A DNA stretch of 64,000 nucleotides from positions 6,584,049 to 6,648,048 of the forward strand of contig OY294046.1 in the NCBI GenBank assembly GCA_958510825.1, given 5' to 3'. A program made the position numbers and the translations under genes. This stretch comes from Brachypterus glaber. Taxonomy: Eukaryota > Arthropoda > Insecta > Coleoptera > Kateretidae. This document shows positions 11,275 through 22,742 of the stretch, piece after piece (position 1 is the first letter of the stretch; each line of letters starts with the position of its first letter). Under the pieces are notes generated by a model, which was not told the DNA's origin, did no database searches, and saw only the letters and a program-made list of their open reading frames with translations.

Positions 11275-11640
11275 TCACTCGTCTAAAAAGGGTATCCGTT
11301 TCAAATTGTTTTAGTTAGAGTGACTGGAGGCAAAAAGTTATAAAAATTAACGCGTTTCTTCCGTTTTCAACAGCATATCAATGGCCAAAAAACTGTAGGA
11401 CACCCTGTGTTTTAAATAAATATTTTTGCAGGGCAATTTGCACGACGTGCTTTCATTTAAATGAGAATTTTATTACGCCTGTATATATAATAAATATTAT
11501 TAAAGTTTTATTTATGATAGTAAACATGAACAGTTTTTATACTCCTCACAGCTCTTGAAATGAAAGAGTATTATACGACGGTATTGAAATTTTCAAAATC
11601 AAAAAAAATTACAGTACATAAAAAAAATATCAAATTCTGA

Positions 11641-11700
11641 ACAACAAAATCCGTCCGTCCGTTCGTTCGTATGTGGGACTCGTTTTTTGGGAGTATGCTC
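11641..11700. repeat. CCGT/GTTC tetranucleotide run in a recurrent repeat module
   Basis: A short (CCGT)n(TCGT)n tract inside AT-rich repeat sequence. Comparable tetranucleotide runs lie at about 25050, 28593, 48570 and 59690. Confidence 0.5.
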
Positions 11701-12528
11701 AACTCAAGAACGGAATGTCCGATCGATAAAAAAGTTTCAGAAAAAATTAAGTTCTATTAGAGAAGGAACCAACCCTGTTGTTAAAAAAAATAATTCAAAA
11801 TTAAAAATCTTGTAACTTTTTAAAATAAGGTGGGTGAGCCAAATATTGCCATATTAAGACATTTTATTTTTTACTGCATTCAAACTTATTTGTAATCAGC
11901 TGAAAAAATTGACCCCCTCCCCCCTGTGTAACAAACTGTCACATTTACCAACACCCCCCCCCCTCCGCCTGTGTAACGCGTACCAATATAAAAATTTGTA
12001 TTTTTTTCTATATATCTTGATACAGAATTCCGCATAATGCAAGACGGTAAAAAGACATTGTAAAAATAATACATATTTATTATAATAATACATATAGCAC
12101 TTAATGTACTTAAACGAAAAAATCACTTAAACTTTAAAAAAATATTCATAATCAATATCAGACAGGGAAAAAATACTAGGTACCTCTTTTTACACTGAGT
12201 GTCACATATAACACGTATATTGTTTATGCACAGGTACACAAAATAGTACACACATTGGTGTTCTGTAAGTACACATTCAGCGCGAAAATGTATCATCGCC
12301 GATGATTCATCTGCAAGATCACGCAAGAACAGGGCCGTAAGATTTTCTTTTAATATCAATGTCAACAGTTTTTTTACTGATTACAATATTATTTAAATAT
12401 GCATAGTTTCGTCAATTTTTGTGTGAAAAGGGGAATTATGGGCCTCTAAATAGTAATTTATGTTGAAATAAAAATACATCTGCCAAGCTTAGGAAATAAA
12501 CATTAAATTTATTAAATTCCGTTACGTA

Positions 12529-12625
12529 ACGTTTACCTAGATCCCCCCCCCCCTTCCCCCTGTCACAAACTGTAACAATTTCTCTGACCCCCCCCCCTAG
12601 GCGCGTTACGTAATATATGGACAGC
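12529..12625. mobile_element. Poly-C hairpin MITE fragment, GTTACGTAA family
   Basis: CCGTTACGTAACG on the left and GCGCGTTACGTAAT on the right enclose two poly-C tracts, as in the 4.5-kb copy. The ends are more diverged. Confidence 0.55.
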
Positions 12626-13282
12626 CCCTTACTACATTAACAATAAACATATCTTTATTCTAATTCTAATATAAACAAACTGCAGGAGTTTGAAAAAAAA
12701 TATTATTGCTTTTAAAAAAGATTGCATACTGAAAATATTAGAAACCATTGTCCCAAATATTGCCAGGGTACTGGCAATAATACTAACGAACCAACTTACA
12801 AAAAACTAATAAACTAATAAGAAAATATTGTGGCCCAATAACAGATTTAGGTATTTTCAGGCACAATTTGGTAACTTAAATAACAATTTATCGTTTTTAG
12901 TAAGCCACACGTACTCTTCATGTACGTATCGATTAAAATCTCATATCGGCCTGGTGATTCTTTCCGAAAAAAAAGCAGTACCAAGATTCAGAACTCTCTG
13001 ATTTCTTCTTTAATTTCTTTTCTTGTTGTTTTTGTTATTTTTTTATTGTCAACTACTTCCCATGGAAATATTAAGAACACAGCTACTTAAACTCCAAAAA
13101 TTACCTTTGCTCTTCTTTATTAATTAAAACACAATATGTGCCAAGAAACTAAATGTTTGTGCCTACCTTATTACGTTCTTGCCCTGCAATAATCGATGCT
13201 ACCCAGTTTGCGACAGTGAGCACAATACAAGTTTTTAGAGTGGAAGAGCATGAAATACTAAATGCTTTTTTTTACGCCATTA

Positions 13283-14095
13283 CACGGTAAAAATAAATTA
13301 CATTAAATTACATAGTCCGTAAATGGTAATATGTTGCGGAATGTTTACTGAATGGTAAAAATGACATAGTTTGTAATGGTAATATTTTGCATAAACCGGA
13401 ACGGTAAAAATTACATAGTCCAGAATGGTAATATTTTGCATAGACTCGAAATTTGAAAAAAAAATATTTACTACTTAGAAAATGTTTGTTCCAAATTACA
13501 AGTCTCTGTGTCAAAGCTTTTTTGAAATATCGTAGCGTAAAGTTCATTTGGTTTAATAAACCAAACGATTTGCACCCTTAATACGAGTATAAACTGCTTA
13601 CATCTTTCTTTAAAGATCTATTTGTTGATAAATGTCATAATTTATAATGAATGTAAATTTTAGGCCACAAAAAAAGCATTTAAATATCGTGCATAAAAAA
13701 TATTTACTTTTTTTACACTTTTAACACTTTAACCTAGCAGCATGCATCGCTATCTCTCTAACAATAACAATATTAAACGGTCCGTCTCATGATGCGACGC
13801 CTTCTTGGTTATTTTCCAAAGCGCACGCGCGTCTTAAAATAACATGCCCAACATTGTAAAATCATGTAAAAATATATAAATCAATGTAAATATATATTTT
13901 TACATTATTTTACATTATTTTACATTATTTTACATTCTTTTACATTCTTTTACAATCTTTTACATTTTTTTACATTATTTTACATTCTTTTACATAAATT
14001 CATGAATTATGCATAGTCCAGAATAGTAAATTTACTATTCCGTACTATGTAAATTCATGTATTTTTACATTATTTTACATTCAGTTTTTACAGTG
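13283..14095. mobile_element. 0.8-kb TA-flanked MITE with internal TTTTACATTA tandem array
   Basis: Starts CACGGTAAAAATAAATTACA and ends with the approximate inverse TTTTTACAGTG, flanked by TA at 13281-13282 and 14096-14097. It contains imperfect 'TGGTAATATTTTGCATA' repeats at 13320-13450. At 13895-13995 there is a decanucleotide array of TTTTACATTA/C units. Confidence 0.75.
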
Positions 14096-14561
14096 TACTA
14101 ACTGGATACAGATACATCATATTTACAGGAATCTGTTCGATATAACAGATATATTGACAGTGCCATCTATGATACAGAGGACGAACTGACAAGTTTAAGA
14201 GGGGGTGGCAATATTAGGAACATGACAATAATTGGCTCACCCACCTTATTATACAAAATAAAATAAAGAGTCTGATACTTTAAATTAAGAGAATACTGTA
14301 GAATAGGAAGCATTACATACAGTTACGGCTTTTTTAATATTACGTTTTGCATCGTAATGTACAATATGAAAGTAATATAAGCTACTATATCATAATTTAC
14401 CTCGTTATACAAGTTAATATTAGAATTTAAAATACATGTACAATTTTTATTATATTTTTTATCATAAGGTTTGACCATTAAAAAAAAATATATTAAATGT
14501 TTTTTAACTGACTTCACAGAATGAGGTGGTTCTCAATTCGAAGAGTTGTTTTTTTTTACTA

Positions 14562-14690
14562 CCCTGTTGAAAATGACGGGTCTGCGCGGGTATAAATGTT
14601 GCACAAACCTGAGTTAAGCGTATGAAACACTCACTAAAGTCCGGTTTGTGCACCATTTATACCCGCCCAGACACGTTATTTTCAATCGGG
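14562..14690. mobile_element. 129-bp TA-flanked hairpin MITE
   Basis: TIRs of about 45 bp, beginning CCCTGTTGAAAATGACGGGT on the left, with GGGTATAAATG further in. TA lies on both sides. It abuts the RT pseudogene that starts near 14700. Confidence 0.75.
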
Positions 14691-14699
14691 TACCTATGC

Positions 14700-15830
14700 A
14701 TTTGCAATGCGTTTACTGATGATACCGTTATCTATGTATTTATGTATGTATTTTAAAATTAAACTACGATAAATCGAAATTTGTCGCATTCTCTATTTAC
14801 GAGAGTGGACAGCCTAGTGTAGACTCTATAACTGAAATGAAATGAAAAAACATGTCAAAACAAAAATAATTGCACGTGCGTTAAAATAAAAAGAACCGAT
14901 ACTGTAAAATACCTAGGAATAGTTATAGACTAGCATATGCGATGGGACTCCCATATTTCTGGACTAAGCGACAAATTACGAAAACTTCAATATTGTTTTT
15001 AAATATTAAGAAACATCATTTCAACTAAATTAATGAAAAATGTGTATTTTGCTATCATCCAATCACTGTTAACTTATGGGCTTTTGGCATGGGGGGCCAC
15101 CAATAAAAAGCTTTTATCCTACGTTTCAGTCATTCAAAAATAAATAATCAAAATAATATTAAATAAACCAGTAACATATCCGTCAGAATTAATATTTAAT
15201 GAACTAGATGTGTTTAACTTACAAAACCTTTATATACTAGAACTTACAAAATATTACTATCAAAATAAATCAATCATAAGTCAACCTTTACATGAACACC
15301 ATACTAGATTTAAAAAAAATCTGAATGTAAATATTCCAAAAAAAAAACAAGTCTATAGGACAAAAAAATTTTGTACACAATGCACTTAAAATTTATAATC
15401 TATTACCAGTAAATTTAAAAGAAAATTATAGTCCTTACAAATCATTTATCAAAAAAATTAAAAACTGGATTAAACATACTAACATAAATTTAGAATAATA
15501 CAATTTAATCCTTTTTTTTATCAATATTTTAAATATAAAATAAAAATATTAAGAAAAAACGCATGCGAGACGACATTAATATAAAAAATAATGTATACTA
15601 TCCGAGGGCCACGCACAAACTACAAGTAGCTTTTGTGGCCTTAAATGTCAATTTAATTAGTAGAAAAAAACAATAAATTTTTACGTCTCACTTAATAAAC
15701 CGTCTACTTTAATTTTTAAGTAATTATATTTATTAGTGTTATTATATTAGTATTATATTAATAAAAATGTAACTTACGAAGTGTAATAATTGTAATAAAT
15801 AAATAAAAAAAAAATAAATGCATATGATGC
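14700..15830 (+). pseudogene. Degenerate non-LTR reverse transcriptase, 3' part
   Basis: Reading across frames shows the end of an RT: a catalytic-box remnant 'AFTDDTVIY' at 14709-14735 (normally YADD), 'LNYDKSKFVAFS' near 14757, then 'VKYLGIVID' and 'MRWDSHISGLSDKLRK' at about 14905-14990, 'TYGLLAWGATNK' near 15073, and 'IYNLLPVNLKENYSPYKSF' after a frameshift near 15370. At least three in-frame stops and two or more frameshifts are present. The 3' end carries an AATAAA-type repetitive tail at about 15793-15820. These motifs follow the usual order after the palm domain in Jockey/CR1-like ORF2 proteins. The 5' part is missing. It is an old, dead copy. Confidence 0.75.
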
Positions 15831-15990
15831 AGGTCATCATTAAATTAAACCAAAAATTGATATTGGTAGCTGAATACCTACCTGTATTTTAATTTTCTGA
15901 TTTTAGTAAAATCGTAGAGGTTAGTTCTTAGAGCATATTAGCTTAACAATCTTGAACGATGCAGAGATTTTAGCTACATAAACTTAGCTA

Positions 15991-16890
15991 GAGGAAAGTC
16001 GCCTAATTTCGGATACCATTTACAATGTATTCAATATTTAATACTCGGTATTACTTTTTGATATTTTTTTTATATAACCAGATACAACTTATTATAGCGA
16101 ACCATGATTTATTATAAAAGCAATTTTATTACAGTTTATTTTTTCCAAAAAACACGGTTAAAAAAAATCAGCGCATTTTTGTGCATTTGAAAAAGGGCTC
16201 CTAATTTCGGACATATCCGGAAAATTTTTTTCAAGAGTAGATCTGGATCCCATTGCTTATGTTTCTTGTTATTCCTTCACATTTAAGACGTAATTTAATC
16301 ATTAAGCGATTTTCTACGAAATACTATAGGAACTATAATTTTAGATTCCCAATTTCGAATATCTTAGTATCTTAGGTAATTTTCGTTTTTTCAAAATTGT
16401 TTCTTAGTTTGTTTTATCATTATAAAAAAAATAATTAATGGTTGGTTATCCTGAATAATAATTACCTTGCGGATATCCGAAATTGGGAATCAAATGCACA
16501 AAAAGGTCTATCCGAAATTAGGCAACTTTCTGCTTTTTAGATTAGAAATTTGTAGAATGTTTACGTTTTCAAATTGCTTAATTATGAATAGTGGATCAAC
16601 TTAACTAACATCATAACTTACCCAAGATAGAATCACGAACTTTTATAACGATTATTTATAAAATAAACAAGCATAATAATGCAACTAAGCACAAAACTGC
16701 CATTTGCAATATAAACGATTTGTGCTGCCATTTAAAGGGGAGAAGCTCTAGCGTTATCATATTACAGGACGGATTTAGTTTGACTTTTGGCTTCACATAA
16801 AAGTAGGTTTCTGTTTACCTTTGCAGACAGTAACCTAAAAACACTACTATCCGAAATTTGGAAACCATCCGAAATTAGGCGCATTTCCTC
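15991..16890. mobile_element. 0.9-kb TA-flanked MITE, copy 2
   Basis: Near-identical to 5764-6665, in the same orientation, with the same GAGGAAAGTCGCCTAATTTC end and TA at 15989-15990 and 16891-16892. Differences are scattered substitutions and 1-3-bp indels. Confidence 0.85.
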
Positions 16891-16919
16891 TATACATTTG
16901 TAATGTCATTAAAGAGATA

Positions 16920-17262
16920 TTAATTTATTATTCCATCAATCTATTTTCTAATCATCGTACAGGGTGATATTGGTAGACTGACAGTTTCGGGCTGCTACCA
17001 CTTTTCCGTACCAAGAGTCAAATCTGCACGCTGAAGAAAACATTTTTAGATTTATTCGTAAAAGGAGTATAGTCATTAGATTGATGTAGACTTGTCCGCC
17101 ATCTATTGCTAGATGTAGACAACTACTCATACCTCTCCTAGTCTGGAGACTTTGAATGGTAGCAAGTTGAAGACTTGTGTGTCTCAAGCACATAGTACCA
17201 CTAACGTATGGTTAGACGTAGAATTAATAAGGACTGAAATTTTTAATTTTAAACAAATTTAT
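16920..17262. mobile_element. Partial copy of the GGACAGAAATTTTTAATTTT repeat, interrupted
   Basis: Shares 'ATTCCATCAATCTATTTTC', 'GGTAGACTGACAGTTTCGG' and 'CAACTACTCATACCTCTCC' with 18362-19110. It ends GGACTGAAATTTTTAATTTT followed by the MITE at 17263, and its lost end sequence resumes at about 17785. The minus-strand frame 16948-17193 lies in this repeat and is not a gene. Confidence 0.65.
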
Positions 17263-17783
17263 AATAGTATATTAAAGTACTAGTTTCATAACATACGTTT
17301 TTAGTGCACGAGTACAAGTTTAGAAAACGAGCCGCTTGCGGTGAGTTTTCTAAAGTACTAGTGCGCTAAAAACGTGTTATGAAACGAGTGCTTTATACAA
17401 TTTTTTCTATTTTGCTATAAAATTTTAAAAAACTTACATTTAAATTGATGACTGATTTAGGGATTTTTGTTTCTAATTGGCATTACAGTTTTTGCCATGT
17501 TTAAAATTCTAAGAACGAATATTATTTTGATATATTTTATAGTCATTTCTTCTCTTTTTCACTGCAAGTAACCAAGCCACAATTTTAATACGGTAAAACA
17601 TAACCTAAACACAAAATTTTGTAGAAAATTAAACTTTAAACCGACTTTCACAATTGCACGGCAAACGTCAAGAGATAGACTTTTGTCTGTTGCCAACCCA
17701 AAAGAAAAAAAAGTAGAGACCTCTTATGGGCCTATAAGAACACGCAAAACGCGTGTGATTATGAGCTTATAAGAGTCGTAAAA
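17263..17783. mobile_element. ~0.5-kb MITE with a compound terminal hairpin, copy 1
   Basis: Starts TATTAAAGTACTAGTTTCAT. A hairpin at 17289-17380 nests TTTAGAAAAC/GTTTTCTAAA around a CG-rich core. An internal TTTTTTCTATTTTGC is matched by the inverse at the far end. Copies lie at 30446-30928 and 62182-62655. Confidence 0.7.
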
Positions 17784-17789
17784 TAGAAA

Positions 17790-18240
17790 AAAAAATATTA
17801 ATTTATTATTCCATCTGCGGATGACGACTCAAGGCATTCAGCATTCGAGATAAGTTCCACTATTTTGGATTAGCAGCGAAAGTGTTAAAATTATAAATTT
17901 AAAATGGCTGATGCCTAATTTTGTTTAAATTTAATAAGAATGAAAAAATCAATTTGCCATTTTTAATTTCCTTTGATTATAATTATGATTAATGGTATGA
18001 TATATGTAATAATCCAAAATAGGTAAAATCCTATTTCTTATTATACCTTTTTAGGAAGCATCAAGTAAAAAACATATTAAAATTTAAGGAAATTTGTTTT
18101 AAGTTTTAACGACGACTTTTATTATTGTAGTTTTTTATTAGCACTTAAAACATAACTAGGTAGGGCAATATTTAGTAACGATGAAAAGTTTAACAATTTA
18201 TTTGTTCTCTACAAATTAAAAAAAAATAGTATATTATAAT
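17790..18240. other. AT-rich spacer, nothing recognised
   Basis: After a short piece of the flanking repeat (ATTAATTTATTATTCCATC) the sequence is low-complexity and has no gene or clear repeat boundary. Confidence 0.4.
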
Positions 18241-18245
18241 CCTAG

Positions 18246-18344
18246 GCAAGAAAGTGACTTTTTTCCAGGCCGAAAGAAGAAATGGCCAGGCGAGACGAAG
18301 TCGAGACTGGCCACTTCATGAGGCATGGAAAAACACTTTCTTGC
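18246..18344. repeat. Compound hairpin, CAAGAAAGTG outer stem
   Basis: CAAGAAAGTG and CACTTTCTTG form the outer stem, TTTTTCCA/TGGAAAAA the next, and GGCCAG/CTGGCC the inner stem around GCGAGACGAAGTCGAGA. Confidence 0.65.
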
Positions 18345-18361
18345 CATGGTTTACATATTAT

Positions 18362-19110
18362 TTTTTATTATTCCATCAATGTATTTTCTAATCATCGTAC
18401 AGAGTGATATTGGTAGACTGACAGTTTCGGACTGCTGGCCCTCTTCAGTACCAAGAGTCAACTCTGCACGCTGATTAAGAAAACGTTTTTAGACTTTACT
18501 CGCAAAAGGAATATAGCCATTAGATTGATGTAGACTTGTGCGCCATCTATTTCTAGATGTAGACAACTACTCATACCTCTCCTTATCTGGAGACTTTGAA
18601 TGGTAGCAAGTTGAAGACTTGTGTGTCTCAAGCAGAGGGCAAGCAGTCCGAAACTGTCAGTCTACCAATATCACTCTGTACGATGATTAGAAAATAGATT
18701 GATGGAATAATAAATTAATATTTTTATAATTTTGTTTAAAATTAAAAATTTCTGTCCTTACTAATTTTACGTCTAACCACCCGTTAGTGGTACTATGTGC
18801 TTGAGACACACAAGTCTTCAACTTGCTACCATTCAAAGTCTCCAGATAAGGAGAGGTATGAGTAGTTGTCTACATCTAGAAATAGATGGCGCACAAGTCT
18901 ACATCAATCTAATGGCTATATTCCTTTTGCGAGTAAAGTCTAAAAACGTTTTCTTAATCAGCGTGCAGAGTTGACTCTTGGTACTGAAGAGGGCCAGCAG
19001 TCCGAAACTGTCAGTCTACCAATATCACTCTGTACGATGATTAGAAAATAGATTGATGGAATAATAAATTAATATTTTTATAATTTTGTTTTAAAATTAA
19101 AAATTTCTGT
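18362..19110. mobile_element. Inverted-repeat element, GGACAGAAATTTTTAATTTT family
   Basis: 18362-18635 is repeated in inverse orientation at about 18800-19065, and a third partial inverse copy of the end lies at 18640-18720. The terminal word AAAAATTTCTGTCC occurs at 18750 and 19105. A remnant is at 26728-26795. Confidence 0.75.
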
Positions 19111-19121
19111 CCATATTATTT

Positions 19122-20380
19122 TTTATCCTACACATTTTTTACTTCCCCCAAGGAAAGTCATGTGTCAGAAAAAATAAATATTTTTAAAAAATTTAAAAAT
19201 TTACATTTTGAAAATAAATGAAAATAAACTATAAAAAATATGTTGGGAAAATTTTTTGTATTTTAAAAACAAAGCATTTAAATTTTATATTTAGGGCACT
19301 AACTAAATTTAAGATAAATTAATTTTGCTCAGAAATATTTTTTGTTTTTTCGACTCACCCTTGACAAAGCAACGAAGGAACATTAATTTTTATTGTTGTG
19401 GTAATGCTGAAACTACCTGTTAAACATAAAGCCTTTTCGTTTTGTTAATGGCGGCTACGATTACCTATACGTGGTAATTGATTTGACACGTTGCTCACAA
19501 GACTTAGACAAATAATAAACACTAACAGACAATTACTAACATATTTTGAGACAAATTGGTTTAGTCCGCAAGTAAACAAAGCATTGCGAATGCTTATATG
19601 GTAAATAATAAACAAAGTAAAACGAAAAGCCTTTCTGACAAAATGTTGATAGCGCCACCTGTTGGGATATTGATTAAATTATTTTCCAGCCTAGCCTGGC
19701 AAAGATATTTTCTCGCCTAGACCGGCAAAACTACGCTTTCTCGTCTCTAAAGAGACGTCAAAATCGAATTTTTAAATATTTTCCAGCCTAGCCTGGCAAA
19801 GATATTTTCTCGCCTAGACCGGCAAAACTACGCTTTCTCGTCTCTAAAGAGACGTCAAAATCGAATTTTTAAATTATTTTCCAGCCTAGCCTGGCAAAGA
19901 TATTTTCTCGCCTAGACCGGCAAAACTACGCTTTCTCGTCTCTAAAGAGACGTCAAAATCGAATTTTTAAATTATTTTCCAGCCTAGCCTGGCAAAGATA
20001 TTTTCTCGCCTAGACCGGCAAAACTACGCTTTCTCGTCTCTAAAGAGACGTCAAAATCGAATTTTTAAATTATTTTCCAGCCTAGCCTGGCAAAGATATT
20101 TTCTCGCCTAGACCGGCAAAACTACGCTTTCTCGTCTCTAAAGAGACGTCAAAATCGAATTTTTAAATATTTTCCAGCCTAGCCTGGCAAAGATATTTTC
20201 TCGCCTAGACCGGCAAAACTACGCTTTCTCGTCTCTAAAGAGACGTCAAAATCGAATTTTTAAATATTTTCCAGCCTAGCCTGGCAAAGATATTTTCTCG
20301 CCTAGACCGGCAAAACTACGCTTTCTCGTCTCTAAAGAGACGTCAAAATCGAATTTTCAACTTGTGTAGGATAAAAAAAA
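19122..20380. mobile_element. Non-autonomous element with matched ends enclosing a satellite-like array
   Basis: The left end TTTTTTATCCTACACA is matched by the inverse TGTGTAGGATAAAAAA (starting TTG) at the right end. The left half is AT-rich and shares ACTTCCCCCAAGGAAAGTCATG with diverged words near 27540 and 27910. The right half is the tandem array at 19686-20360. No coding frame. Confidence 0.65.
19686..20360. repeat. Tandem array, seven copies of a 97/98-bp unit
   Basis: Unit starts are at 19686, 19783, 19881, 19979, 20077, 20174 and 20271, each beginning CCAGCCTAGCCTGGCAAAG. Every unit holds the small palindrome GTCTCTAAAGAGAC. Unit-to-unit identity is essentially complete; the main variation is one or two bases in the TTTTTAAAT(TA) linker, which makes the 97 versus 98 bp. 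Confidence 0.95.
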
Positions 20381-20426
20381 CCTTCGAACATACTGAAACT
20401 GAAAGATGTAATTAATTATTTTTCAG

Positions 20427-20695
20427 AACGCGCTCCAAGTAGCACTGAAGTTATTCTCCAAGGTAGGCCTGTACCTCATGAGTGGAGCATCCCTTCTGAT
20501 AGTCGGCGGGATCTTCACCACAGCTGTATGTTCCCTGACTCCCCTGTGCACCATCTCCTTTGCTGGTCTAGGAGGCTTGGACAAGGAATCTATGCGCTCC
20601 CTTATCACTCCAGACCGAATTTCCCAAACAGCCGCACTTGTTCAAGACGCCATCGGAAAATATCAAAGACTTCAAAGAGTGGCGGAAATTAAGTA
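20427..20695 (+). CDS. Terminal coding exon of an unidentified hydrophobic protein
   Basis: A polypyrimidine-AG acceptor (TTATTTTTCAG) ends at 20426. The open frame then runs to a TAA at 20693-20695, giving about 89 residues that start 'NALQVALKLFSKVGLYLMSG'. Base composition is far richer in G+C than the surroundings and third positions look coding. Around residues 19-36 a hydrophobic, Gly-rich stretch (GASLLIVGGIFTTAVC) could be one membrane helix. It is followed by 'TPLCTISFAGLGG' and an amphipathic C-terminus ('DRISQTAALVQDAIGKYQRL'). Upstream exons were not found in the window. An internal Met at 20478 could be mistaken for a start. I do not recognise the family, and membrane or secreted localisation is inference only. 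Confidence 0.75.
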
Positions 20696-21039
20696 AACTT
20701 TACCTTAAACCAAAGAACTTTTACCTCAAGAAGTAATTTCAGACCAATGTTTATGAAGGTGTCATCTTTTTGTTTGTATATTTACTAACAGAAACTCGAT
20801 ACAGCTTTGTGGTGTAAAATGTAGATGTCGCTAGTCGACTTTCAAGCTACCTAGTAGCGATGTTGCGTAGTTTCCACCTTATCATGGATTCAAATCATTA
20901 TACTTAAATTAAAAATGTAAAAAAACTTTATTGTGTATACTATAATTATGTTTAATAATATAGTATATTTAAATCTATTAAAATTAAACTACTAGTTCAT
21001 ATAAAACTCATACATAACTAAAGTTTCTTAAAATTTTAC

Positions 21040-21045
21040 AATAAA
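21040..21045 (+). terminator. Candidate polyadenylation signal AATAAA
   Basis: Lies about 345 bp beyond the stop codon at 20695. Other AT-rich alternatives exist closer by, so this is only a candidate. Confidence 0.35.
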
Positions 21046-21697
21046 ATATCCAAAGTATATGTTTCCAATCGGCAACACTGTATACCCGTCAGTCATTTTA
21101 AGACATTAGACTGTGAGTTTACACATTCTTTTTCTCTCTTTACGCGTAAACAATAGTCACTACCCACCAGCCACTTACCGTAGTTGGTTCACGCTTCAAA
21201 CAAAGCATACGGTAGATTTCATCATGTTCATTCTTGAGGTAAAAGTTCTATGCGTTAAACACTCTTAAAAATGTTCTGAATATTCAGAAGAATTTTGTAA
21301 TTGAGTAGAATCTTAAAACTAAGACAGAAATCGCCTTGTAAATTCCAAAACATCGTATCTGAAATATGACCACTTGACAGGTATAACAAATTATCCTTTT
21401 TTAAACAATTAATAAGGTATTTATTTAAAACTTTATTAATTACATATAAACAAGAATAAGTTCTGATTCATATAAATTAGTCAATTATTAAAATACTACT
21501 CTACTAATTCCGGCCGGCTCGAGGGTTATATAACTACGTAAACAAAAACTAACTTTTCGCCCGTGTATTATACCATATTTTTTATTCGATTGTTACTAAT
21601 TCTAAAAAATTATTATTATTATTAAAATGTATTTAATTTTAAATCGCAAAAAATATTTGCTTTCACGGACTATAAAATATGTCTATCTGCCTTGGTA
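21046..21697. other. Intergenic, nothing recognised
   Basis: No credible gene or repeat. One small GC patch (CCGGCCGGCTCGAGG) occurs near 21510. Confidence 0.4.
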
Positions 21698-21837
21698 TAT
21701 ACTGCCCTACTACACTAGAAAGCAGTAACTCCATTTGTCGCATAGCAACGTTTTCAGGTCAACTCTGATGTAATATTTTAAAAACGCAGCTATGCGATAA
21801 ATGGAGTTACTGCTTTCTAGCATAGTAGGGCAGTATA
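21698..21837. repeat. 140-bp hairpin, TATACTGCC termini
   Basis: About 49-bp arms with few mismatches, starting TATACTGCCCTACTA and ending with the inverse, around a ~40-bp loop. The 85-bp hairpin at 45619-45703 has the same terminal TATACTGCC but a different interior. Confidence 0.8.
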
Positions 21838-21897
21838 GGTAATAACTATTATCTTAATTACATTGGCAATTAATGAACAATTTCGCAGCAAACATGG

Positions 21898-22075
21898 TAA
21901 CGTCAATTGACGTGAAATACACGTCAATTGATGTCTATTTCACTTCAATTGACGTCAATTGATGTCTATTTCACGTCAATTGACGTCAATTGATGTCTAT
22001 TTCACGTCAATTGACTTCAATTGATGTCTATTTCACGTCAATTGATGTCAATTTCACGTCAATTTACGTGACCAT
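21898..22075. repeat. 31-bp minisatellite rich in TGACGTCAATTG palindromes
   Basis: About five units of the form TTTCACGTCAATTGACGTCA plus ATTGATGTCTA. Each unit contains a perfect ACGTCAATTGACGT-type or TGACGTCA-type palindrome. Confidence 0.85.
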
Positions 22076-22079
22076 GTTA

Positions 22080-22740
22080 GTAGGGTGCAGGCGATAATTT
22101 CTTCAAATACTTGCGTGACCCAAAATTCAAATAATTTTGAATCTTTAATTTCTAAAGATATCACTTACAATGTTTAACAACCTACTGTGATTTCACAATG
22201 TGGATTAACATGTTATTGCAAAACAAAATTTTGCACTTTTTTTGCAGTATTAAAAATAATATCAATAATTAAGTAAAAAATTAAATAATAATGTTCGCTT
22301 TTTACTTAAGATTAATGAATAATTCTGTCTTATTTTCCACGTTTGCCTTTAAAAATTCTTTCAATATTTATCTGAATATTCAAATAATTTTTTAATGTGA
22401 GCGAAAAAAATCATAAAATCTATGTCAAAAAATAAACAAAAATTATAAAACCTATATATAATTTATATAAAAACACAGGGTATTTTTTACCTTCTTTTAA
22501 AATTTTATTATTAAAATGTTCATATTTAAATATTAACTATATATATTTTTTAACTTAAAAACCCGGCAATATCTACTTAAACTGTATATAGTAAATATTA
22601 AAAATACAAAAAAATAAATAAATAAAAAACTGAAAAATATACTTCGCTTCAAAATTAACGCACCAATAAAATTGAACACAATTTTAAAGTTGAATGCTGT
22701 TTCTTATAACTAGCTCGCTAGTCTGATTACGATATTTTTT
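22080..22740. other. AT-rich intergenic, nothing recognised
   Basis: Low-complexity A/T sequence without a gene. Confidence 0.4.
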
Positions 22741-22742
22741 TT

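Larger units (their letters stand above)
11825..14248. mobile_element. 2.4-kb inverted-repeat element containing nested MITEs
   Basis: The left end TAAGGTGGGTGAGCCAA is matched by the inverse at 14234-14248. 'CAAATATTGCCA' near the left end recurs near 12755 and in related form at the right end. Inside lie a poly-C hairpin repeat (12529-12625) and a TA-flanked MITE (13283-14095). No transposase frame is visible. Poly-C tracts at 11911-11965 belong to a related fragment. Confidence 0.6.

Noticed and set aside
16948..17193. 81-codon minus-strand frame
   Set aside because: Lies in an inverted-repeat family; the other copies at 18.4-19.1 kb do not keep the frame.
19686..20360. CRISPR-like array
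   Set aside because: Repeats are 97/98 bp and contiguous, with no variable spacers, in a eukaryotic context. It is a tandem satellite-like array.
20423..20608. 61-codon minus-strand frame
   Set aside because: Shadow of the plus-strand terminal exon, which has a splice acceptor and stop.
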